31,419 nucleotides of DNA from an uncultured Prevotella sp. (lineage in GTDB: Bacteria > Bacteroidota > Bacteroidia > Bacteroidales > Bacteroidaceae): the NCBI GenBank assembly GCA_900542795.1, contig UQPD01000003.1:1-31419 (forward strand). Direction: 5' to 3'. Below, piece after piece: positions 1 to 8,997 of this stretch (its first letter is position 1; the number at the start of each line of letters is the position of its first letter). Made by a program: the position numbers and the translations under genes. Under the pieces are notes generated by a model. That model had not been told where the DNA came from. It made no database searches and was given only the letters and a program-made list of their open reading frames with translations.

Positions 1-527
1 TAAAACCTTGCCAATTTCGTGCAGATTTTTTTTATGGATTTTGAACACCCTACCTAACGGGGTGAGGCTAACGCATGAAACATTGATAATTCTATCAATA
101 ATCGTACAAAAAAATGTGGATTATGAATATCCTACCCAAAAGGGATTATTTATGGCTATTCCTTTTCCCTTTGCGTAGCGCATAAATAGTTTGTAATACT
201 TATTACTTAAGTAGGTATTCTAAGTTATTTTATACAATCAGCAAGTGATAAGACTGATGCTATAAAAGGTAAAAGTTGACTCCTCTATTGACTTCAATAA
301 GTATGAGGAGTACATCAATTGGAGTATCTAATCCATGCCTTCAAAGTTACTCGTCAGTACCACCTAAGTAACACTCCTGTGTCAACTAAGTGAAACTCCA
401 GTACCACCTAAGTAACACTCCAGTACCAGTTAGACAGTATTAAAAGTGATACTGGGAATAGAGATACTCTAATTACATTTCATTAAAGAAGAAATATGGT
501 ATAAAGCCCAATGTATAGTACAATAGT
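1..527. other. Non-coding repeat-rich stretch
   Basis: I see no credible gene here. The stretch holds degenerate repeats: TGGATTnTGAAnAnCCTACC occurs at 35-54 and 117-136, a CCC/GGG mini-hairpin followed by TTATTTATGGC at 135-161, TAGCGCAT at 176-183, and TAATACTTATTACTT at 194-208. A perfect 7-bp hairpin (ACTCCTC / GAGGAGT) spans 279-311. A 22-bp tandem repeat lies at 355-430. Several motifs recur in other spacers of the window, so this looks like ordinary repeat-laden intergenic DNA next to an insertion sequence. Confidence 0.6.
355..430. repeat. 22-bp tandem repeat, three units plus a partial
   Basis: Units begin at 355, 377 and 399 with a partial fourth from 421. Units one and three are identical (CAGTACCACC then TAAGTAACACTC). 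Unit two is a diverged copy (CTGTGTCAAC then TAAGTGAAACTC). The fourth keeps only CAGTACCA before diverging. The exact 22-bp period is visible directly. Possible roles are iterons, a protein-binding array, or a remnant of a mobile element end. None is proven. Confidence 0.75.
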
Positions 528-1944
528 CCGTTAAAAATGACGTAACTTCTTGATAATGAGAGAGTTATTTAATATAATATAACTAATAAAATTTGGCTAA
601 GTGGCTGATAATCAGTAACTTTATAGTTCAAAGCTTAAAGTAAAATGACATCAGAACCACTTAACCAATATACGGATATCTGCAAAGGTGCAATCAAGGA
701 TTCATCTGCAAAGTTAGGAAATGTTTTTGTAAAGTTGCTCATGGAAATACTTTTATTGTATGTAGCAATACCAAGAAAGATGAATTTCACGCAAATGGGG
801 CGTTATGGTTCCCATTGTGAGCAGACTTACAGAAGTAACTTCAATCGCGATCGAAGTAAATCAATCGATTGGATGAAATTTAATCTTGCCCTTTCGCGTC
901 AGTACTTGAATTTGCAAGGATTATTAGCTATAGCCATAGATCCGTGTTTTATCAGCAAGTCTGGAAAGAATACTCCGCATATAGGAAAATTCTGGTCGGG
1001 GTGTGCTGGTTCCATTAAACATGGACTCGAAATTATGGGCTTAGCTCTTGTTGATGTTCATGCTAACACTTGTATGATGCTGCGTGCGCACCAAACACCT
1101 TCAACTAAAGAATTGAAACTACGTGATATGAACCAGGTAAAACATTACATTGATGTTATCAGTTGTTACAAAAAGGATTTGCGAAAAGTTACCGATGTCA
1201 TCGTAGCTGATGCATTCTTCTCTATACGCACATTTGTAGATGGAATCAAAGAATATGGGTTTCATCTTGTTAGTCATTTCAGAGATACCGCAGTTTTACA
1301 TTACGTATATACAGGACCTCGTTCAAAGAAACCTGGACGTCCCAAGATGCTTGATGGAAAAATTGGCTACAAGGAACTTGACTTCACACGTATGGAAAAG
1401 TTACATATTGAAGGTCTTGAGAGTTCTGCATATACACTCATCGCTTATTCAAAAGCCTTGAAGCAAAAAGTACGTCTTGTCATTTGGATTATGCCTAATG
1501 GCAAGCACAAACTTTTCTTCTCCACAAAGACATCTATGTCTGGGGAAGATGTATTGTACATATATCGTTCTAGATTCCAAATAGAGTTTTGCTTTCGTGA
1601 CGCGAAGCAATTTACTGGTCTTACACTGCCAGGCAAGACACAAGAATCAGTTGGACTTCTCCTACAATGCATCTTTTGCTTCACAAAATGTCGCAAAGGT
1701 GATGATGAAGCAAAATGACTTACCATACTCAATGGCATCATTTAAAGAACTTATGGTTAGTACATATCTCGCCAATTTAATTTTTGACAAGTGTCGGAAA
1801 GCCCCGAACAGGCATTTAATTAGTCAAACTATCAAAGAACTCTTTGGCTGGCAGCGCAAAGCGGTTTAGCCGATAACCCATTTTTTAACGAACTATTGTT
1901 GTTATAAAAGGGACACAAAAATATACCAAGTTATTTTTTAACCG
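528..1944. mobile_element. IS4-family insertion sequence remnant (approximate limits)
   Basis: The limits are tentative. The transposase pseudogene at 645-1869 fixes the core. A candidate inverted terminal pair is CCGTTAAAAAT then TAACTT from 528 on the left, and on the right the complement of 1925-1944, which reads GGTTAAAAAA then TAACTT. The left copy carries four extra bases (GACG), so the match is imperfect. I could not find a convincing target-site duplication. The right limit abuts the stop codon of the macroglobulin-like gene (1945-1947). Confidence 0.4.
645..1869 (+). pseudogene. IS4-family DDE transposase, frameshifted
   Basis: This encodes a cut-and-paste DDE transposase. In the first frame (645-1622) the catalytic Asp residues are probably D99 (in AIDPCF) and D189 (in VIVADAFF). 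The IS4-family signature Y-x2-R-x3-E-x6-K is exact at Y307, R310, E314 and K321. After KQFTGL the frame is lost. The natural continuation HCQARHKNQLDF...ELFGWQRKAV is read from 1624 to 1869 in the +1 frame, while the original frame stops at 1718. The simplest reading is loss of one AC from an ACACAC run at 1623-1626. Restored, the protein would be about 408 residues. No slippery heptamer is seen at the break, so I call a pseudogene rather than programmed frameshifting. A TAnnTTTG-like box (TAACTTTA) lies about 20 bases before the start. Confidence 0.85.
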
Positions 1945-4900
1945 TCACTTAATACTTATTACTTTTTCTTCTGTTGTTCCGCAGAACTCGGGAGCATATA
2001 CGCACGAGATGCTTGAAATGCCTGTGGTGAAAGTGCCTGTGCGGTCAACAAAGAGTTCTTCGGAGAATTGGTGTGTGCCTTTGCTAATGCGTTCAATGAA
2101 ATAGTCGGTAGAGCTGTCGTGAACGGCACGATAAGCAGCCAAATCTGTGTTCCAAGCATAGCCCGAAAGCGGTTGAGCAGGAGCAAAGCAAGCGGGACGA
2201 GCTGCATGGAGCGATATGAAATCGTAGTCGCGGTTGGCTGTTAATTTAAAAATCTGCCGTACGTGGTCGCCCTTTTGCAGCAAGGTGTTGGGGGGTAGAG
2301 GTTTCCAGGTGTTGCCTTGTTTCACCTCGAAGCGGCGTGAGAGTTGTAAACCCTTGCCTTGTGTTGACACTTGCGAAGCTGGCACACTATAGGTGGCGTA
2401 GACACTTCCCCACGACAGTCCGTTGGTGTGTTTGTGCAACGTGACGGCGGTGGCATTAACAGTTGGGGCATGGGTGAAGGTTTGATAAATGTAGCCCATG
2501 GTGGCAACACGCTGTGAAGATACGGGTTGAGGGCTTGTCACACGTTTGTTGTGATGGAGCAAGGTAAAATCAATGGGTGTTTGCTCTCCAATAGGCACGA
2601 GCGGAGCGTGCGCGGTGGCAGCCTGGGTGAGGAGAATGTAAACCGCATCGGTTGTGGCACGCGAGGTCTCCCACATCTGTGTGCGTTTGGCTTGCATTAG
2701 CCACAAGCACATTTCGTTGGCTTCGGTGTGTTTGCCAAAGAGTTGTAGCGCTTCGATGGTGGCGCATTGCGTGGGGATGCGATAAGCGTTCCATGACCAT
2801 TCGGCACGTGGAGCATCGAAGTAACGACCCATTTCGGGCTGGGTTGTGGTGTGCTCTAACAAACTCTTTAGGGCAAGCTCGGAGGGTGCGGTGCGTCCTG
2901 CTTTAGCAAGTGTGATGGCAGTAAGGGCTTTGCCATAGAGGGTGAGGTTGTGGCGAAGGGCTTCGGCACGATCGAGCAGGAAGTTGGCATCGGCATCGGG
3001 CTGCTTGTTTAACAAGGTGCGTAAGTAAAGGTAGCGCAAGGCAAACTCTGAGGGTAGTAGGCGGTGACCCACCTCTTTTTCGTTGTGTTTTAGTTGCGCG
3101 ACATATTCGCGGATGTGGTGTTGCACAAACTGAAATGCAGCATGGAGCATGTGTGTGGTTTGGGGCGTGGCACGCGCGGTGACTTGTTGGCTACGTGCCA
3201 AGAGTGTGGCAACCTCAAGAGTTGTTAGGGCATTGCCAGGCATGCCAGGATACCAACTAAACGAACCGTTGGGTTGTTGCAGGGCTTGGAGGTGGTCGAT
3301 GGCGGTGTAGAGTAGGGCTGCAGAGACCTCTTCGTTGAAAAGTTGGCGCAATGCGTTGACACGGTTTTGTTGAGTAGTGGCTTGTTGCAACCAAGGGGTG
3401 GCATCTGTTAGACGCTGTAATTGCAGTGCGGTGAGCTGTTCTGCCTCGCTCTGGGGAGCCTCCTTCTTATCTACCATTTGCTTGATTTCGGGATAGGCAT
3501 TGGCTATGTATTGTGCCATGTTAAGGGCGTAAAGATGGGTGGCCCACTCTTGGGCATTGAGGCAGTTGACTTGGGTGGACAGGGCGGGTAGGGCGGTGAC
3601 GGCATACCAAGTGGGATTGCTTGAAATTTCGACTGCTAAACTGCGGTGTGTGGCATGGGGGGCATGGAATAAGGTGTCGGTGCGCAACGTGTAGATGCCT
3701 TTTTGGGTTAGTGAGAAGGGAAGGGTGCGCGTTACTTCGACATCGGTGGTAAGGATGGGGAGGTAGTGTTCCTCACCATCGCTGTAGCCACTGCCTTGTG
3801 CTATGGTGCGGCACACGAACATGCCTGCTGCTTGTGTGGCGTTGTAGGTAAAGGTGTAGACTTTTGAGGTGCCTGGTGCCAAACTGATGGTTTGCTGCGC
3901 CTGATAGGGAGGGGCTTGGTTGCTGGCGTCGGTAAGTGTGAGTTGCAACTGGGCACAGATGGTTTTGCCAGAGAGGTTGGTGACCTTTATGGGGAGGTCG
4001 GTTTTGTCGCCTTTGCGCAAAAATCGAGGCAAGGCTGGTTCAACCATAAATTCTTTGCGTGCCACAAGGGTTGTGTCGATGCGTCCATAATCCATGTGTG
4101 GGGTGTGAGCCAATGCGCGGAAATTCCATTGTGTCATGCTTTGGGGTAGGGTGAAGGTGAGGGTGGCTTCGCCTTGGGCATTGGTGCGGAGGGCTGGACG
4201 GAAGAAGGCGATTTCGGCAAAATGGGTGCGAGGGCTGATGGTGCTTGTGGGGGCGTTGCCAGCATCAGCGGGGCTATTGAGGGCTTTAGTTGAGCTTGCT
4301 TCGTACAATTCGGCTTTCGCTGTCAAGGCGGTTTGGGGAGCTGCCATGTTGTAGACTACTTGGCTGCGTTGGGCATATTTGCGCAGTACTTTGCCCTTGC
4401 CATAGGCTATTACGCCAGGGAAGGGGGTGTAGTTGAAGAGGGCTTCGTCCCACTGACTAAAGGTGAGCGCATGGGGGGTGAGCCAATGGATGGGCAGGTG
4501 TGCGAACAGGGAACTTTGGCTGGTTTGCCAATTACTGGTGCATGAAGCGTAACTGAGGTGGCGGGGAAAGGTAACGGCATAGTCGGGCCAATAACTGGGG
4601 GCTAAAGCATCGAGCGAAGCGTCGTAGAGGCATGCCATGATTTGGGCATCAGCGGGCGAACCGTTGGGTTTGGTTACTTGTAGCACCCATTGCTCTTGTT
4701 GCCCCGGGGTGAGACGCGAACGGAAGGATTTCCACTTAACTTGTAGTTGCTTGTTGGGCACAGGTTTTGTTACACGCACTTGTTGGGTGTGGAGTTTGCC
4801 ATTGCGCAACAGGGCTAAATAGAGGGTTGCTCCATCGCCATAGGCTGCTTTGTAAGCAAAGTGCAGGCTCTGCAACTCGTTGTGTAGTGCAATGCGTCGG

Positions 4901-7557
4901 CTCTCAATTACGTTTTTGCCTGCGACCACGTCAAGGAAGAGGGTGGCATCGTTGCAAGGGGATCCAAAGAGAATTTGGGCACTGTCGCCAGCTTGGTTCT
5001 TGTTGGAGTAGAAGAATAGAGGATTTTCGCGGTCGGCTGGTTGGGTGTCAGTGTCTGAGAATAGCAAAAAATCTACCGATGATTCGTCTGCTTCGGGGGT
5101 GCTATAAAGTAATTTGTATTTTCCTGAAGCTAAGTTGGCGAGTGCATTTACAATAAAGGGCTTGCCGCTAACGAATGTGCCTTCTGCGCAAGGTTTGTTG
5201 TTGCACAGCAAGGTATATGTGCCATGGGCTGCCATGGTTTCGCCTTGTGCATTGAGTTGTTGGATACAGAAACTGGGCAGTGGTGTGTGTTGACTGCGGC
5301 AGATGGTTGTTGGCACTTGTGCACTGAGCCAGGTGGGACGTGTGGCTACGCTTAGGGCGGTGGAACCTTGAGTGGTTTCGCCATTTTCAGCAGTCACGGT
5401 GTAGCTCACGGTGTAGGTGTAGCGGTTGTAACGGAGGGTGTTTTCTGCCTGAGTGGTTGGGGCAAGCCAAATGGGGAGTGTAAAGCTACCTTCGGCATTG
5501 GTGGTTGTTTCGCCTGACTGAGGTTCGAAGTCTTCGTCATTCCAAAAGAACCACGCTGAGCGGTTGACTTGATATTGCACACGTGCATGGCTCACGGGGA
5601 TGCCGCTGTAAGTTTGGGCTTTGCCTGTTACTTGTAGGGTGTCGCCTAATGCGTAGGCTGTTTTTAAGGGCTGGGTTGTGGCGGTGAATGTGGGACGTTT
5701 GTATGCTTCAACCCGAATATAGGTTGTGGCGTTGATACTGCCTTGGTTGAGCGACAGACGGAATTGGCCTGGAAGGCATTGTGTGGGTAAAGTGAAACTG
5801 CCACTAAATGTGCCCATGGAGTCGGTGCGTAGCATGAGGGCGTCTGTCTCCTTGCCATTGACGTTGTAGAGTTTCACGGTAGCTTCGAAATGGGGTACTA
5901 CTTGGTAGTTGTCGGATTGACGGCTGAAGGCTATGCCCGAAAATTGCACTTGTTGCCCTGGACGGTAGATGGCGCGGTCGGTGTAAAGCTGCACGATGGT
6001 TTGGGTTTGGTTGGAGGCGTTTTCCCAATAAGCTAAATCGGAGAGGTAGAACAAATTGGCAGATTCATCGTGATTGTAGGCAAGGGCATAGGCATAAGGG
6101 TTGCGTCCTTCTGTTTTCAGAAAGACTGTGCCTTGTGGGTTGGTTGGGTATGTTTTTTGACGTACGTATTTATTGTTATTCGATCGTTTATAGGCAATGA
6201 CTTTTGCGCCAATCACGGGCTTTCCGCTACGTGTGTCAACCACTGTTATGCGATTGTTGCCGTTAGGTGTAGCAAATTTTAGGGCTGTTAGCGCAGTTAC
6301 TGTTAAGGTTTGTCCTGCTAGGTGTTTGCCTTTGTGCAGAATTTCAACATAATAGATGCCTGGAAGGTTGGGAACTTGGAATGTGGTTTCACCTTTGTTC
6401 CATGCGTAGGCAGGGGTGTTTTGTAATGCGGTGAGTGGGAGGGTGCTAAGGGGCTTTTGTTTTTTAGCCAAATCTTTAAGTTTGCTGCTGTTGTATGATT
6501 GTAATTGCACTTGCGAGTTGAAAAGGCGCACAACTCTTAGTTCGGCTGATTGAAGATTGCGTAGCTGATAGGTTAGCGTGTGTGTGCTGCCAGGATATGC
6601 GCAGTTGTTGATGTCGTGAACTATTGCTGCGGGCTGTGTGAGTTGTAGCATGAAGTTGCGCAGTGTGTTGCCTGATTGTTCGCTGAAGCGTTTGCTCCCC
6701 TTCTCGGCCCAAGCATAAAGCACACTGTCGTTGTGTGCTGCAGCGACTGAGGTGGGGGTGTAATGTTGATAGAGTTGGGTAATGGCATTGTAAACTTCAA
6801 CCACGATTTGGGTGTTGCCGTAGGTTTGTGTTAGGGCTATTAGACTTTTGTATTTTGCATGGTCTTCAATGCGACCTTTGATGTGAAAGGATGCACCGTA
6901 TTGTGCTTCAACGGCGCGTAGGGCGAGCCATGCAGCTGCATCATATTGCTTACGTTGCTTGTAAAAATCTGCCATGCGTTGGAGTAAATCCGTTTTTTCG
7001 CGTGGTGTGAGGTTGCCTTGGTTGATGTAGCTGTCGAGCAGAATTTGTAATAAATCGTTGTGAAAGTATGCACTGGCTGCACCTAAGGTAAAGAGGGGCT
7101 TATAGGTATCGGTTTGACAGTTTGCCAAGACTTCGGGCTGGGTTATTGAGGCTTTGAAATGTGCATCTGCTTTTTGACGCTTTTCATTTGCTGTAAGGTT
7201 GTCATCGCTGAAGTTGCGCTTGGCGTAGCATTGCGCCAAGGCTGCATGTAGCAGTGCTTGCATGACGGGGCGCGTTTCGGTTTTTAGCAAAGCCTCTATG
7301 CGGTTGGTATAAACTTGTGCTGTATCGGGCGAAATTTCGTAGCCATAAGTGCGTAACATGAGCATGGAGCGTAGTATTTGCGCCTCATTCTTCTCATCGA
7401 GCGCTTTGTTGTAAATGCGTTGTATGCGCTTGATGGCTGATTGTGGTAAATCGTTTTCGGCATCTGTTTGCACTTGTTTCCACAAATTGTTGTAGCTTTG
7501 AGCTGATGCACTGGCTGCAAGCACGAGCCATATCATTAAGGATAATATCTTTTTCAT
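1945..7557 (-). CDS. Secreted alpha-2-macroglobulin/MG2-family giant protein, thioester degenerate
   Basis: This 1870-residue protein has a type I signal peptide (charged MKK start, hydrophobic core, cleavage probably after ASA near residue 19). The MG2 hallmark YTDRAIYRPGQ is near residue 525. The core macroglobulin segment (FFRPALRTNAQGEATLTF...QWNFRALAHT) covers about 1115-1155. An alpha-toroid part with NGSFSWYPG follows near 1430. In thioester-bearing relatives the motif is CxEQ. Here the aligned segment reads NCLNAQEWA with Cys at residue 1332, so the Glu is missing and the spacing to Gln is longer. Covalent trapping therefore looks lost. Bacterial macroglobulins act in the periplasm or at the surface as protease traps or structural scaffolds, and which applies here is unknown. 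The last codons (VISIK) lie in a dispersed AATACTT-type repeat. The membrane-protein gene upstream is 170 bases away on the same strand. Confidence 0.88.
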   Translation of the reverse strand: MKKILSLMIWLVLAASASAQSYNNLWKQVQTDAENDLPQSAIKRIQRIYNKALDEKNEAQILRSMLMLRTYGYEISPDTAQVYTNRIEALLKTETRPVMQALLHAALAQCYAKRNFSDDNLTANEKRQKADAHFKASITQPEVLANCQTDTYKPLFTLGAASAYFHNDLLQILLDSYINQGNLTPREKTDLLQRMADFYKQRKQYDAAAWLALRAVEAQYGASFHIKGRIEDHAKYKSLIALTQTYGNTQIVVEVYNAITQLYQHYTPTSVAAAHNDSVLYAWAEKGSKRFSEQSGNTLRNFMLQLTQPAAIVHDINNCAYPGSTHTLTYQLRNLQSAELRVVRLFNSQVQLQSYNSSKLKDLAKKQKPLSTLPLTALQNTPAYAWNKGETTFQVPNLPGIYYVEILHKGKHLAGQTLTVTALTALKFATPNGNNRITVVDTRSGKPVIGAKVIAYKRSNNNKYVRQKTYPTNPQGTVFLKTEGRNPYAYALAYNHDESANLFYLSDLAYWENASNQTQTIVQLYTDRAIYRPGQQVQFSGIAFSRQSDNYQVVPHFEATVKLYNVNGKETDALMLRTDSMGTFSGSFTLPTQCLPGQFRLSLNQGSINATTYIRVEAYKRPTFTATTQPLKTAYALGDTLQVTGKAQTYSGIPVSHARVQYQVNRSAWFFWNDEDFEPQSGETTTNAEGSFTLPIWLAPTTQAENTLRYNRYTYTVSYTVTAENGETTQGSTALSVATRPTWLSAQVPTTICRSQHTPLPSFCIQQLNAQGETMAAHGTYTLLCNNKPCAEGTFVSGKPFIVNALANLASGKYKLLYSTPEADESSVDFLLFSDTDTQPADRENPLFFYSNKNQAGDSAQILFGSPCNDATLFLDVVAGKNVIESRRIALHNELQSLHFAYKAAYGDGATLYLALLRNGKLHTQQVRVTKPVPNKQLQVKWKSFRSRLTPGQQEQWVLQVTKPNGSPADAQIMACLYDASLDALAPSYWPDYAVTFPRHLSYASCTSNWQTSQSSLFAHLPIHWLTPHALTFSQWDEALFNYTPFPGVIAYGKGKVLRKYAQRSQVVYNMAAPQTALTAKAELYEASSTKALNSPADAGNAPTSTISPRTHFAEIAFFRPALRTNAQGEATLTFTLPQSMTQWNFRALAHTPHMDYGRIDTTLVARKEFMVEPALPRFLRKGDKTDLPIKVTNLSGKTICAQLQLTLTDASNQAPPYQAQQTISLAPGTSKVYTFTYNATQAAGMFVCRTIAQGSGYSDGEEHYLPILTTDVEVTRTLPFSLTQKGIYTLRTDTLFHAPHATHRSLAVEISSNPTWYAVTALPALSTQVNCLNAQEWATHLYALNMAQYIANAYPEIKQMVDKKEAPQSEAEQLTALQLQRLTDATPWLQQATTQQNRVNALRQLFNEEVSAALLYTAIDHLQALQQPNGSFSWYPGMPGNALTTLEVATLLARSQQVTARATPQTTHMLHAAFQFVQHHIREYVAQLKHNEKEVGHRLLPSEFALRYLYLRTLLNKQPDADANFLLDRAEALRHNLTLYGKALTAITLAKAGRTAPSELALKSLLEHTTTQPEMGRYFDAPRAEWSWNAYRIPTQCATIEALQLFGKHTEANEMCLWLMQAKRTQMWETSRATTDAVYILLTQAATAHAPLVPIGEQTPIDFTLLHHNKRVTSPQPVSSQRVATMGYIYQTFTHAPTVNATAVTLHKHTNGLSWGSVYATYSVPASQVSTQGKGLQLSRRFEVKQGNTWKPLPPNTLLQKGDHVRQIFKLTANRDYDFISLHAARPACFAPAQPLSGYAWNTDLAAYRAVHDSSTDYFIERISKGTHQFSEELFVDRTGTFTTGISSISCVYAPEFCGTTEEKVISIK

Positions 7558-7727
7558 CTTACGATTATTTTTGGGGGGATGGAAGAACTTGAGAGGGGGA
7601 CTCCTTATTTAATAGCGCATGAGAACCTCAATAGAATGTAATACTTAATCCAGATTTACCCTTTGGGATTGGGTTAGCGCATGAAACCCTCAATAGAATG
7701 TAATACTTAATACTTAATACTTAATAC
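7558..7727. repeat. Intergenic direct repeat and TAATACT heptamer array
   Basis: Two copies of a 37-bp sequence lie 62 bp apart (7613-7649 and 7675-7711) with two mismatches. Each runs from TAGCGCATGA through CTCAATAGAATG to TAATACTTAAT. The second copy leads into five perfect tandem copies of TAATACT (7701-7735), which run into the 3' end of the adjacent membrane-protein gene. Between the copies sits a small ACCCTTTGGGAT hairpin. No clear promoter for the macroglobulin gene is visible here, so it may be co-transcribed with the gene upstream. Confidence 0.8.
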
Positions 7728-8720
7728 TTAATACTTATTACTTTTTGCTTGTTTCATCCACAGCCAAACTTCGCGGTAATAGCTGGCGTAGCCAAGTATG
7801 CCGAGTAGCATAACAAGCATGGTTTTTAGTCCGTGGGTGATAAGAGCATAGGATTGTGCAACACTTTTGGCAATGCCGTAGACCGAGGTGAGGGTTTTAA
7901 CAATGGCAAAGTGCCATGGACCTGCTCCTGCTGGGGTGGGGAGGAGTACGCCTACACTGGTTGCGGCAAAGACGTGTAGGGTATCGGCTAAACCAATGTC
8001 TGTCATTTCGCAAAAGCAGGGTACCAATAGGTAGAGTTGCAGAAAGTTACAGGTCCAAATGGCTAAACACAGGGCTGAAAAACTCAATGGGCTCTTTAGG
8101 TGTGCCACGGCACTGATGCCAACCCAAAGGTTTTGCATAAAGTTGTGCACATGTTTCCACCATAGTTTAAATGTTATGCCAACGAGTAAACAAATTCCAC
8201 AACCTATTGCTATGTAGAAGCCGTAGTTGGGTACCATCCAGGTTAAGCCTTCGGTTAGGTTGTGTACCAATGATATGGTGTTGTGCCAACGCAAGGTAAT
8301 GGTGAGTCCTACGACGAGTAGTAGACAAATAATGTCGGCTGCTTTTTCGATGACCACGGTGCCAAAGGCGCGTGTTGACACTTGGGCATCGCCACGCTTT
8401 ACGAGTAAAGAACGGGTGAGCTCGCCTAAACGAGGGGTTACGCTGTTGATTAGATAGGATATGAACATAAGTTCGATGGCTCTGCGACGGGTGGTTTGGA
8501 TGTGCGCTGCATCGAGCAACATGTGCCAACGTAGCGAACGAAAAACATTGGCTAAAATGCCAATGGCTAATGCCGCTACAACCCATACGTAGTTGGAACG
8601 CTTTGTAAAAAAGGTTCCTAAGGTTGAAAAGTCAAAGCCTCGGTATACGCCGTACATTAAGGCTACACCTATGAGGGTTGAAGCGATTAGAAATAATATG
8701 TTTTTTAAGGCAGCGCTCAT
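7728..8720 (-). CDS. LPG_synthase_TM (UPF0104) family integral membrane protein
   Basis: This 330-residue, strongly hydrophobic protein has about eight predicted membrane segments. It matches the transmembrane-only family related to the flippase half of lysylphosphatidylglycerol synthase (MprF). Family motifs visible are RSLRW (61-65), NSVTPRLGELTR (92-103) and LLPTPAGAGPWHFA (about 260-273). There is no C-terminal aminoacyl-transferase domain, so a lipid translocase or envelope-lipid role is more likely than lipid aminoacylation. The substrate is unknown. The final codons and stop fall within a TAATACT repeat array, giving a C-terminus KSNKY that probably derives from the repeat. It lies upstream of the macroglobulin-like gene on the same strand. 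A weak -7-like box (TACTTTAG on the minus strand, 8759-8766) precedes it. Confidence 0.85.
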   Translation of the reverse strand: MSAALKNILFLIASTLIGVALMYGVYRGFDFSTLGTFFTKRSNYVWVVAALAIGILANVFRSLRWHMLLDAAHIQTTRRRAIELMFISYLINSVTPRLGELTRSLLVKRGDAQVSTRAFGTVVIEKAADIICLLLVVGLTITLRWHNTISLVHNLTEGLTWMVPNYGFYIAIGCGICLLVGITFKLWWKHVHNFMQNLWVGISAVAHLKSPLSFSALCLAIWTCNFLQLYLLVPCFCEMTDIGLADTLHVFAATSVGVLLPTPAGAGPWHFAIVKTLTSVYGIAKSVAQSYALITHGLKTMLVMLLGILGYASYYREVWLWMKQAKSNKY

Positions 8721-8832
8721 GTATTGTATTCAGATTGATTTTAGATGTTAATTGAAGGCTAAAGTACAACATTTTAGAAACATAAGCACGGGATTTGTCT
8801 TTCTATAAGATAAAATGGTATTTTTTTTACTA

Positions 8833-8844
8833 TCAGCATGCTGA
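8833..8844. promoter_or_regulatory. Perfect 12-bp palindrome upstream of the WYL regulator
   Basis: TCAGCATGCTGA is its own reverse complement. With one unpaired A the dyad extends outward to CTAT...ATAG. It sits in the 277-bp divergent spacer between the LPG_synthase_TM gene and the WYL regulator gene, about 155 bases before the regulator start. An operator for the regulator is an inference. A weak -7 candidate (TAATTTCG, around 8873-8881) lies downstream. Confidence 0.35.
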
Positions 8845-8997
8845 ATAGGGTGGTCTATGTTCGAAAAAGTTAGTAATTTCGCAACTTGAAATAAAGCATG
8901 AATATGGGATAGTATAAAAAGGCTATGTAAAGTCTGTAGTAATTAAGTAGGCTTAGGCAAGTTGGTTGAAACTGTCCTAAAAAACGAGAAAAAAATA

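Noticed and set aside
1240..1461. Small open frame inside the transposase gene
   Set aside because: It overlaps the DDE domain in another frame and has no family resemblance.
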